From Bursaphelenchus xylophilus (taxonomy: Eukaryota; Nematoda; Chromadorea; Rhabditida; Aphelenchoididae), in NCBI GenBank assembly GCA_904066235.2, contig CAJFCV020000006.1:9486001-9550000 (forward strand): a stretch of 64,000 bases of DNA. The letters run 5' to 3'. Below are positions 1 through 9,688 of this stretch, piece after piece; the stretch's first letter is position 1, and each line of letters starts with the position of its first letter. A program made the translations under genes and the position numbers. The notes under the pieces were generated by a model, which ran no database searches, was not told the DNA's origin, and was given only the letters and a program-made list of their open reading frames with translations.

Positions 1-15
1 GATCTCAAAACTCAC

Positions 16-484
16 CGGTAGAGCGAAAATCGAACGATCCAAACTCCAATTTCCAGCCAGGTGTCGGGGGTGGGCTCTGCACTACAGCCCGTTGGCTACT
101 GTCGACACCCAATTCCGGCGCACTCAACCAGTGGCGATGTTCGCGACGTGGTGAGGTAGGCAAGGTCAGTTGACCCAGCGCCAAGCGTTCGTGCTCCAGG
201 GACAAGGCAAAGATCGGTTTCTCGTGAACTTTGAGGCGTTTCAGATGCTCTAGAGTAGAGAGTGGATGTCTTTCAATGTTCTCCTTGTGATGATGTTGAT
301 GGTGATGATGTTCATGTTGTTCATGTTCTTTGTGTTGATTCATATTCTCTAATCTGGCTTGCGAGGAGCGAGAACGCTGAAGAACATTGGTCTGTGTGTC
401 CTTCTTGGCCTCCTGACGGCGTTGATAGGCCGAGCGGATGTGGCGTGAGTGGAGGGCGTTGCCGAACGGATGCATCGAGGCCAT
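16..484 (-). CDS. His-rich basic protein, first exon only (partial)
   Basis: This is an open frame of 156 codons plus one base, starting at the ATG at 484-482 and reading left. It ends at a strong donor, GTGAGT, on the minus strand at positions 15-10, so the gene continues beyond the window edge. The product is hydrophilic. It has a His/Glu/Gln-rich tract at about residues 50-70 (runs of HHHH and HHH), Arg/Lys-rich segments before it, and a PPPTPGW motif near the end. There is no signal peptide and no transmembrane segment. I do not recognise the family. An acceptor-like CTAG sits just before the ATG on the minus strand, so a further upstream exon is possible. Codon use and base composition are coding-like compared with the flank. 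Confidence 0.55.
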
Positions 485-639
485 AACTAGTCGGTTTCTC
501 TATAGGCCTAGTTCTACTAACTTGAGGTGCGGAGGTTCCCTTCTAAACGAGTTGTTCCAACTATTTACCACAAGTTTTCGTGGGTAGTGTATTGTATACG
601 AAACGGTCGTCTCTTACGTTTCACGAACAGTACCCACTC

Positions 640-885
640 TCAGTCGACGACTGGGAACTGGGCCACAGACGGAGCGGCCGAACGATTGCGGCGGATTGTG
701 AGTTCACAGACGCCGAAACAGATCACCGACAACGAGGTCCAGTCGTTGCACGGTGCGTTCAATTCGCCGGTGTTGTAGAGGGGGCCAGGTGCAGCTGGGG
801 CTGGAGTGTCGATTTCGGTCTGAGCGCACAAATCCAAGATTGACTTTCGCGGCGACGGCGCGATTCGCATTTGCTGGTCACACAA
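640..885 (-). CDS. Possible coding exon, weak
   Basis: This is an 81-codon open frame on the minus strand in an unusually GC-rich stretch for this window, with G/C-leaning third positions. A possible acceptor (GTGACCAG) lies a few bases inside the 5' end, and the frame closes with TGA after GTC-GTC-GAC. It could be the last exon of a gene whose other exons I cannot find, or chance. No domain is recognised. Open frames also exist on the opposite strand, which weakens the case. Confidence 0.2.
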   Translation of the reverse strand: MCDQQMRIAPSPRKSILDLCAQTEIDTPAPAAPGPLYNTGELNAPCNDWTSLSVICFGVCELTIRRNRSAAPSVAQFPVVD

Positions 886-1314
886 ACGTTGCAGTACCTT
901 GGGCGTACGGCGAATTGGCTCTCCAACAATATGCAGGTTGAAGCCAATTACGATGGGAATGGTAGTGTGGTCTAACTTAACGGTATGTCCATATAAAGCG
1001 GATACCGATAAATTGAAATTTAGCCGTTACGGCTAACTTGACAGAGTATGGTGTTGATTGACGGTTGTTCCAAGAACAAACTAGTTTCGTCGCAGCGTAA
1101 GGTGAACGGTTTGACTTGTAATGAAGAGAATCGATATGAGCGAGTTCTGTAACGGAAAGGGTTATCACATGACGCAAATGAGGTGATGAATTTCACGATC
1201 TTTGTAAAGTCATCAAACGCGAGAAAACCATCAATTTCTAGAGTCGAAGGGGTTTACCATGGGTACAATGAGCGCCCGAGGGGATTGGAATAGACATCGG
1301 TTTGATCTTACGAG

Positions 1315-1467
1315 ATGGATAAAGATTATATCGATAAAGAAGAGGCATTTCCTCGGCGTGCGTGCGATTCTAGACGAATTTCAATTTTTGATGCGAAGAA
1401 GGGTCGTTTCCAGTATCCGTGGATTGATTTGGGTGGTTTATTGTTGCTATTATGCGCTTGGATACCT
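1315..1467 (+). CDS. Possible first exon of a membrane protein, weak
   Basis: ATG at 1315 opens 51 codons ending in a Leu-rich hydrophobic segment (GGLLLLLCAWIP), directly before a GTAAAA donor-like site. The protein has a charged N-terminus (MDKDYIDKEEAFPRR) followed by the start of a transmembrane helix, which looks like a real exon. I could not find convincing downstream exons in the next 3.7 kb, so it may be an exon remnant. Confidence 0.22.
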
Positions 1468-2529
1468 GTAAAACTACGTAAGACCTCTGTGATTCAAAGT
1501 ATTGTTTAGAATAATCTGGATTGTTGGTCATAGATTAGATAATTGTAATTTGAAGAGTATTACATAAAATCAGAAATGTCTATGCTCTGGCGAAGCGTTA
1601 CTTGCATTATATAGAACGTAAGCGAATGGTTTATTGAAATACGGAGCTTGCAAGACCAACTATAAGACTTTTTATCTATTGAAATTCGTGTCTAGATTAT
1701 CCTAGTCCCCATGCGCCTAAATCTCTTTTTGGGCATCCCATAAGCGTGCGAATCCCTCACATGCACTCAGATCATCGCATGTTGAGGATAAACATCCCTA
1801 ACGCAAAAACAAAATCGGTTGAAAAACCGCTTACAAACGTCGGCAACGAGACAAAAGTGGAAGCTGGGAGAACCCGCGCGTCTTTACGTACGTTGCTTCG
1901 AAAATGGAGAGAATAATAAAAGGGTCGGTTGGTTTTAAAGCCATCTCGCCTATCAATCGATTCTGGTCGGGGGATACCCCCATCTTCAATCAATGCAAGA
2001 GAACCCCTAAAGTGTAATATGTGGAACCCTGAGAAGTGGAGTGAATCGTGTGGATTACGTGCGCGACATGCAATTTTTGATGATCAATCGCGGCGCGCTG
2101 GGGGTAAGTGACCCCCTGACCGAGGGATGAGTAATAGATGACATTTGTTTATATTATTCATGGTCTGAAGAAGAAATCATGTGTAGTATTGCCAAGCACA
2201 GTATAGTTTGAAAGGTATACGACGGAAAATCCCCAGAATTGAATTGACTTTAATAGGTACAGGGTATATAGTATAGTAGCACTCTGTACAGCCGGGTCTA
2301 TGACGAAAATGTACTATTTCTTTGGAAGTGATTTGTTTTCCGCGTGATATAAACAGATAGCAGAAGCCGAACGAATTTTCATGCAACTTCTGTGATGGGT
2401 GTTTCTGGTAAACAATGCGTGTGAAATTTGATATGGAAAGATATCATAAGATATATAATTTATTGGATTACAAAATAAGGGCAGTCTGTATATTGCAAAA
2501 GTCAGAGGCAGTAAATGACTACTAAAAAT

Positions 2530-3058
2530 GTGGTTACGGTAGAAGCACCGCAGATTTTGAGAGAATAGATGTCTTAAAATTTACGCGAAGGAATAATTTA
2601 GCGAAAGGCCTGCGCAGTTTTAGTAGTGCTCCAATCGACAGAGGTCGTAAAAAATACAACGGAGCTATGAATTGGGTTGGTATGAAAAGTCAATATTTCA
2701 TTAATTTCGATACACTGTAAAAGGGTTATATCAGTCCGTCTGTAAAATATTGTTTATTTGTCGCAGCAAAATGTCAAACGACGCGGTAGCCATCATAAAG
2801 CGGATGGACGATTCCAAGGCGCGACTAACCCACATTATTTTCCCGACAGACTGATATAATCCTGTTACAGTGTATCGAAATGAACGAAATAACTTTTGAT
2901 ACTAACCCAATTCATAACTCCTTATTGTTAGTGCTTTTTACGACCTCTTTGTCGATTGTAGCACCGCTAAAACTGAGCAGGCCTTTCGCAAAATTATTCC
3001 TTCGCGTAAATTTTGAGACATCTCTTCTCTCAAAATCTGGGGTGCATCTACCGTAACC
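2530..3058. repeat. Long imperfect inverted repeat (foldback 1)
   Basis: The left arm starting TGGTTACGGTAGAAGCACC (2530) is the reverse complement of the right arm ending GGTGCATCTACCGTAACC (about 3058). Matching continues inward through GGCCTGCGCAG, GTCGTAAAAAA and TATATCAGTC to a short centre near 2795-2825. The arms are about 230-260 nt with scattered mismatches and small gaps. A family C terminal sequence (TTTTCCCGACAGACTGATAT) lies in the inner part of the right arm. Confidence 0.75.
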
Positions 3059-3575
3059 GCGTTTCTGATCAAAGTGTAATGACCTCGCCTTGCCCCCGGT
3101 TCGATGTGTTTTTTGGTCTGAAACCCGTCAAAAACGGCATCCCCGATTGATATTCCCACTAGAGAACCCCCAATTTCGAACGTTATGAAAGGCGAGAATA
3201 CACAGAGGACCGCGATAAACTTCTTTAAAAAAATTGTTACAACATTAAACTCGATTTACGTTTTCATCATCAAAAATTGTCGTTATAAAATCCGAACTAA
3301 ATTTTTTTGAATTTTGACTACTTTACTAGGCCTTTACTAGTTCACAGAGCATTAATAACTTCGTGGTCCTTGCCCTACAATGTACTACGTGTGTAATCAA
3401 ACGGAACACGATACAATCTTTGTAAATTCTTGCAAAAAAAATACAAACAATCCGTCCGTTGGGTATTCCATCGACGGGTTCCGTCGACGAAAGCACCCAA
3501 ATGACGGATGACAACCTTGAATTGTTGGGGGAAACGATGGTTGATCAATTTTCGCATCGACTCTCTCAACATTCA

Positions 3576-4460
3576 CATCGACCCAAAGTTTCGATGGGGG
3601 ATTCCAAAGTTGGGGGAACCCCGCGATGACCAAATCAAAACTATTTCACGATCGGAAACAGGGTGTAACCCAGAAGTTCTGACGTGGATTCTGGGAAAGT
3701 CGCATGCTAGGGGAAGCTCATATGACGGCTAGTGAACATAGCTCGGGTTCGCGGGTAAAAGCGGGAGTCTGGTTCCTTGTTGGGGTGAAAGTTGGGAAGG
3801 CTTGAAGTCAAGGTTCAAGTAGTTCAATTGGGATCATTTCACCCTGAAGTGAAAAACCGAAAGACAAATGGGCCGATAATTACAAAGATGATCACCAAAG
3901 TTCTCGGTCTTTATTTTTGTTGTTGGGTCCAATTTCGGTGCAAAAATTCGTTGAAATTTACTTTAAAAAACCAGTTCATGCTTTATTTTCCTACTTGCAG
4001 CGATTTTCGAAAATCTGCACTGGGTTTCCCTACATTTTTGAGCTTTTTTGTCAGTGAATTTTAAAATCCGGTGCCGACATTTTTGCACCCAGATTAGACC
4101 CAAAAGCAAAAATAAAATCCGAGAACTTTGGTGATCATCATTGTAATTATCGGCCCATTGGTCTTTCGTTTTTTCACTTCAAGGTGAAATGATCCTATTT
4201 GAACTACTTGAACTTGGACTTCAAGCCTTTCCAACTTTACCCCAACATGGAAACAGACTCCCGCTTTTACCCGCGAACCCGAGTTGATTTACGTCTATTT
4301 TCACTAGCCGTCGTATGAGCTTCCCCTAGCATGCGGCTTTCCCAAGAATCCACGTCAGAACTTCTGGGTGACATCCTGTTTCCGACCGTGAAATAGTTTT
4401 GATTTGGTCATCGCGGGGTTCCCCAACTTTGGAATCCCCCATCGAAACTTTGGGTCGATG
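3576..4460. repeat. Long inverted repeat (foldback 2), arms of about 400 nt
   Basis: The sequence beginning CATCGACCCAAAGTTTCGAT at 3576 recurs in reverse complement, ending at 4460. The arms pair through the CTTCCCCTAGCATGCG, GACTCCCGCTTTTACCCGCG and CATTTCACC blocks, with a loop of roughly 100 nt near 3960-4060. The open frames inside are products of the repeat and not genes. No transposase frame is visible, so if this is mobile it is non-autonomous. Confidence 0.8.
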
Positions 4461-5241
4461 TGATCAAGCCTTTCCAACCTTTACGCCAAAATCCGATACC
4501 GAGGAAAAAGAGTATCGCAGAGAGTTTTTATAGCTTTGCACCGCGGCGAACCCTGCGATAGTTTTGTTTCGCGAAAAGACGTGCAAGGCGTCGAAGGAGA
4601 ATCTCTTCTCTTTGTTTTTTGTCGACGTTTTTTATTACGGCTAGCAATGTTGATGGATGGAGACGGGCCTGGGGCTTCAGATCGAAAGAGTGTTTACGTT
4701 ATTAATGAAAAGTTTTCGTTCAAGGAACCGGGAACTACCTCGGCGTATCTTGTCTGCTTATTGGTAGCAGCTGTAAAGTTAAAATGGCTGTGTTATTAGA
4801 TGAGCATCACAAAAAAGAATTTGAAAACTTGCTATTTGGAAGTCTATATGCATCTGATATCCGCAATAATCAAAATTCAACTCATTTCTTCAAACTTTAT
4901 AGCGATTAAAAAAATGAAAACAAAAAGTTTCGGTGAATTGGTTTCAAACTGCAAAAACATGGCACAAAACCAACAAAAATAGAATCTCCGGAGGCAAAAA
5001 ATAGAAATGAGAATCGGTTCGTCCAATACTCGGATACAGCCTTTACAAGAGGAATATCCATCGTTTTGGGATATTACTTATTTAAAATTTTTAAGGAAAA
5101 AAGGAGAAAAATAATTGTGGAATTCGGAAAATCCAACTGATTCCATCGACAAATACAATAATAGAGAGTGGCTGGATAGTAAACATACTACTCTTCAGCT
5201 TCAAAACTTCAGTTGGGATATCCAAAATTTTGGTTGAAAGG

Positions 5242-6095
5242 CTAGGCGATACGATAAATTAGATGAAGTCCGGAGTCCGTCTCGACGATCCCACTCATCT
5301 CGTCGATGGTCAGCTTGAAGGAGGCGTCTTCGAAGGCTTTCTGCATTTTGTTCCGACCGAACGGTCCCAAATCTCCATTTCTTTTGGCCGAGGAACAATC
5401 ACTGAATTCATTGGCGATTTGCTTGAAACGGCGCTTTCTTTCGACCTTGTCCAGGGAGTTGAGCTCCTTCTCGTAGCCTGAAATTGATTGTTTAAAAGAT
5501 TGACAAAAGATAAACGTATTTTACAAATTAGACAAAGCGTATCCGGAAAAAAATATTAATTTTAGGTACCTTTTCCATAAACAATATCAAATTTAATCAA
5601 AAGCTTCAAATTATCTCTCATAACTCACCTCTCAGAATTTTCTCGGCGTCCTCCTTGGATCGCGTGATGTTTTCCGACCGCCATGAGCTCGGCCGACGAG
5701 AGCCAGCGTGTTTTACCAGGATGTGAAGGCACTGAACCTTGTCGGGCAATTTGGTGTCTTCCTCGGCTGGTCTGGTCGGTCTGTCCCATTGCGAGCGTCC
5801 CGTATACACGTTCAGATAATATTCCTTATCTGAAACCACGAAATTCACGATTTTCGGAGGATTATCGCTAAGAAAACACCACTTATATTATTCATTGTAA
5901 AAAACGCTCCAAGAATTGAGAAAATCCTGTTCATAATCCCTAAACCTCAAGAAACAAATAGTAAACAAACTCACTGTTGCTTCGGCTCATCCGCTTTTCC
6001 CATCCGGCAGGCAGCGGCTTCAAAACTTCTTCACTTTCGGTGGATTTATCTTCGAGATCGGTTCGAGACTTCTTGGCATCTGGTTCTCCACTCAT
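5242..6095 (-). CDS. pinn-1: Pin1-type peptidyl-prolyl cis-trans isomerase
   Basis: Three exons on the minus strand, 6095-5975, 5829-5629 and 5477-5242, give 185 residues. A WW domain at about 28-62 (LPAGWEKRMSRS, YYLNVYTGRSQW) binds phospho-Ser/Thr-Pro. It is followed by a parvulin rotamase domain at about 75-185. Key residues are visible: the basic phosphate-binding loop HAGSRRPSSWR, the catalytic Cys in FSDCSSAK (about residue 135), GDLGPFGRNKMQ, FEDASFKL and the terminal SGLHLIYR. The enzyme isomerises pSer/pThr-Pro bonds in nucleus and cytoplasm. Length is near the family norm (163 in man), with about 22 extra N-terminal residues that are acidic/Ser-rich. Splice phases close exactly (121+201+236 nt). 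It is transcribed divergently from the Barentsz-like gene 315 bp away. Confidence 0.95.
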
Positions 6096-6410
6096 TTTTA
6101 ACTGCTTCAATAATTATAACACTTACTTCGATCCAGCAGACGGCCCCGAGAAAAAGACGGCGCCAAAAATTTCTAAAACAATATTTTTCCGCAGGTTGCG
6201 CGCAGGTTGGGCGCAAGCAGCGAGATCCTTTATTTTTTTGCCGAAGTTGGTCGATAAACGCATACCCTGCAGGCCTGTTGTTTTGTGGAGGACAGTAGAC
6301 ATTTTACAAGGTTTTAGTAATTGACTCGTTGATTTCTACGTGCTGTAGCTGTTCTCCTTGTTGCCCATTATCTTATCCTTCAAATTTAGGTAATTTTTGT
6401 TTCCTCCACA
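6096..6410. promoter_or_regulatory. Shared divergent promoter region
   Basis: Only 315 bp separate the start codons of the Pin1 gene (minus) and the Barentsz-like gene (plus). Both promoters and both 5' leaders must lie here. An acceptor-like CAAATTTAG at about 6382-6390 precedes the plus-strand ATG by about 20 nt and could be a leader-splice or trans-splice site. No specific operator is recognised. Confidence 0.45.
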
Positions 6411-8520
6411 ATGAGAACACATCGAGAAAGATCTCCTCGACGGGATTTTGGTCGTAGAGACTATTCACATTATAAAGTACGGCGGGACGATCGTCAGTTT
6501 AAACGGTTTAATGGGGGAAGGGATCATGAAGGAGATCAAGAAAAAAGGGAGATTCTAAATCAACTTGCTGGTGAAACATTTAGGAAAGGTAAGATAGACT
6601 TGTGCTGAACCTAATAAGCCTTTATCTTTCAGAGAACGACCGCACCTGGAGGTTTTCACGGTAAGATTTACCCGGCTGACGCTTAAGATACATAAAATAA
6701 TATAAAGCCTTATGGGGTTTGATCCTGGGATATAAACTTTGTTTAATTGTATTCCAGACCTCAGAACAAAACTTATGCTTCCCATAAGGATAAAGGTAAG
6801 TCAATTTTATGTTGTAAATTTGTGTTTAGAAAGAAAATGGCGGAATGATCGTCGAGAAGATGGCAGAGATCATAAGAAGCGTGAAGACAAACCGATGTTG
6901 AAGTTAGAGAACCCGGATTTGGTGCCAAAGGCTTCGAGATACTTTCTGGTACGTGAGGGACCGTTTTCTAATTGAATTAATTTCTTGAGAATCAAGGATC
7001 TCTAGAATAACGTATTTTGTTGTTTTAGCACGACAATCGAACGGAATTTGTCCCGAGAAAGCGGTTCGGTAGGCGATTTGACTCGAGAAGAGAGCAGAGT
7101 GTAAGTTTGTTTTGGTTTCGCGTTTCTTCGTCTTTAGATTGTCTTCATTTATCTTATCCATGAGGATCTGGTCTTAATTTTGTGGGATTTCCTTTCTTAG
7201 AAGGTTGAAATTGGCCAATTCGGTCTCTCTGCCCCGCGCAAAGTAAATGTATGTTGTTTTCATCAAAATTAACGGTAATACCATCAAACACGTCAATTTC
7301 CTTTCAAGAAACTGCCTTTAATTCCATTTCAAAAGCCTAATTTCGAACGCACGGAATAAGAAGGGGGTTCAATTTCTTCTTCGTTCCTCCGGCTCGTCTC
7401 CCTCGCTCTTCCGATCCACGGGATAATGTGGGGAGGCTTTTTTTTGATCAAAAGGATATTTTTTGTAGTTGAAAACTTTTTGTGGCGTGTTTTTAATGGA
7501 TTTCCTTTTCGGAATGGGGTGAGATTTGTTGTGAAGTCACTGAATTAGTGGGACAGGGGTTATAAAGCAGTGAAATTTAGGTTTTTTAAAAAAAAAAGGG
7601 TGAAAGTTCGTGCAAAGTGGAATGTTTATCAAATTTTGATGATTTTTTGGGGAAGTTGCGGTTAATTTAGGAAAATTATGGCTGATAATTCATGTTTATG
7701 ATGTGTAAAGGACATGATGATAAATTTTGGGCCATCCGGGAGTGTTTTCGACATTTTATTTCTAATTAATAATTAAGAAAAAAAAAATTTGGCTCTCTTG
7801 CCTCTTTGGAAAAAAAATGACAAAAATGAGATCTAAATTTACCGAAGTTAAATTCACCCTTAAACAGATCGGTTTGTTATAGATTATGTTCTCCATTTTC
7901 ATTCAAAAGAAGTCTAATTACCATTTCTCTCCTTCGTTATGCAACGTAGAGTCAAATGAAACGATCTCTCAAAACAAGTTGTTTTGAAATCTCGTTCAAT
8001 TTCTCCCCTTTTCTTGTTTACGAGTATGCAAGGATATTTCCAAGTTCAGGTTGCTCTTCGGGTTATTATCAATCTCTGGAACGGGGTCTTTTCGCGGTCC
8101 AATCGATTTTTTTGCACTGTGCAATTTTGAGCCAATCTCAATGAAACTTGGCACTAATCAAGATAAATGTTTTCCAAGATGAATGAGAAATTTTTAGTCG
8201 GCGTTTTGCAGAAAACGCCGAGATTTTTGGATCAAAAATTACTGGAAAAGTACAGTAAAAAGTTGAGCTGATATGAGTCAGAAAAGATTTTCAAAATTTT
8301 GACTTCTGGATTTCAATGTATGCCTTGTATATTTGTTTAAAAAATTGAATCTGGGTTTTTAATTTGATGAGCTTTACCATAATATCACCGTTTTTGTTAT
8401 TTCGATTATTTTCAGAGCTTCCACAACGGCTCCCAACGCGATTCCCAACGAACTGAGGACCCCACCAAGAACCGTTGGACCCACGACAAGTTCGCCGAGC
8501 TCATGGACGAAGAACAATGA
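6411..8520 (+). CDS. Short Barentsz/CASC3 (MLN51)-like SELOR-domain protein
   Basis: Seven exons, 6411-6588, 6633-6660, 6758-6795, 6830-6948, 7029-7100, 7201-7248 and 8416-8520, give 195 residues. The first 100 residues are Arg/Asp/Lys-rich. NPDLVPKASRYFLHDNR (about 106-122) matches the N-terminal half of the SELOR/Btz domain (compare IPRKGLFFEHD in man), and RWTHDKFAELMDEEQ at the C-terminus matches the second half (RWEHDKFREDEQ). This domain clamps eIF4A3 on RNA in the exon junction complex. Unlike the roughly 700-residue human protein, nothing follows the domain, and a longer Arg/Gly-rich linker separates its halves. The exon 6 donor could also be at 7243 in the same frame. A 1.17-kb last intron (7249-8415) holds no gene. 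A poly(A) signal AATAAA lies at 8611-8616. Btz domains also occur in THRAP3-type proteins, so the exact orthology is open. Confidence 0.75.
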
Positions 8521-9688
8521 GACCAGCAAACGCCCCATTGATCTCTTTCTGCTCTCCTCTGCATACCTGATTATGATTAATTTGGTTTTGTATGGTTTAT
8601 TCAAATTACTAATAAAATAAGTAGAAGTTTTGAGATTTTTGATTTTTAAATGGTACATGGAGGGAAGATTTGAGAAAAATTATTTTCTGTAGCTACGAAC
8701 AGTCGTTTGGAGATTTTTTAGATTGATTTTCGGGTTATATTACTTTAGGTAATCAAAATATCAAGTTTTATTTTTGAACGTCCAGTGTAATATCAACTAG
8801 AAATCGATGTTCCATGATATATCTGATACACCAATTAACGGTTTTTGACACTCTGAACTTAACAGTGAGGTTCGAATTTTCTTTTTTTTACCAAAAATTA
8901 CGGTTGGTATCAAGTGTAATATAGATTCGAAATTTATACTCAATAAAATTCTATCTTAACCATAATGACCTATGCAGTATTTTTTTTTACTTTCGGAGCC
9001 TACAAATTTACATCAGTCATCAAAAAATATGAAAAATTTTACTTATGTTATTCTTGACCTCAAGTATAATATAAAAGATCCCGTAATTATTTTTAACACC
9101 GTTCCAGAATCCTCATCCTCCACTCTTCACTTCCTCACCATTATGGATGTTGCATTTCTGCCGGATTAGGTTCAAACTCGTCTGTCAGCCACAATAAAAA
9201 GGGCAATTACGTAAAAGGGCGGCTTGTTGATCCGGAAAAAAAGTTGCGTTTGTCATTGAAATTATGTGCGAAGTTGTCGGCTATAATTTGAGGCCTTTAT
9301 AAATCGAAACAATCCACTGTCTAGCATTTTGTTTCCATTTTTTGTTCATTGTTTGTGGGCTTTCACTTCCCGGGATTCTACAATTTTGGAATTCAAAAGG
9401 TAATTTGTTTGTTTTTTCGTTGGATAAAGGCAAGTATATAAAGGCCATACATACTATAAACGTTCTTGTTTTTGAATGTAGCGGCTGGCTACATTATCAA
9501 AATCACTTTTTCTGGGATTTTGAAATTTCCAAAAAACATGTCATGATGACGGATTTTTTTGTTAATGGTGTCACAACAGGCTTTTAAAATGTCATCAGAA
9601 TATTTTTTTTAAAAAAGTCTTAATGTTACCTTTTCCAAAAAATACGTCATCATGACATATTTTCCTTAAAATTAAAATCTTTTCAGCC
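8521..9688. other. Intergenic spacer
   Basis: A/T-rich sequence between the Barentsz-like gene and the first chemoreceptor. It holds the poly(A) signal at 8611 and, near its right end, the presumed receptor promoter. An acceptor TTTTCAG directly before the receptor ATG suggests a 5' UTR intron or a trans-splice site. No other gene is seen. Confidence 0.5.

Larger units (their letters stand above)
485..5241. other. Gene-poor interval with two large foldbacks
   Basis: Apart from the two weak exon candidates above, this stretch holds no gene I can support. Its main content is two long inverted repeats (2530-3058 and 3576-4460). Open frames at 1929-2111 and 4536-4799 show no recognisable domain or splice context. 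Confidence 0.5.
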
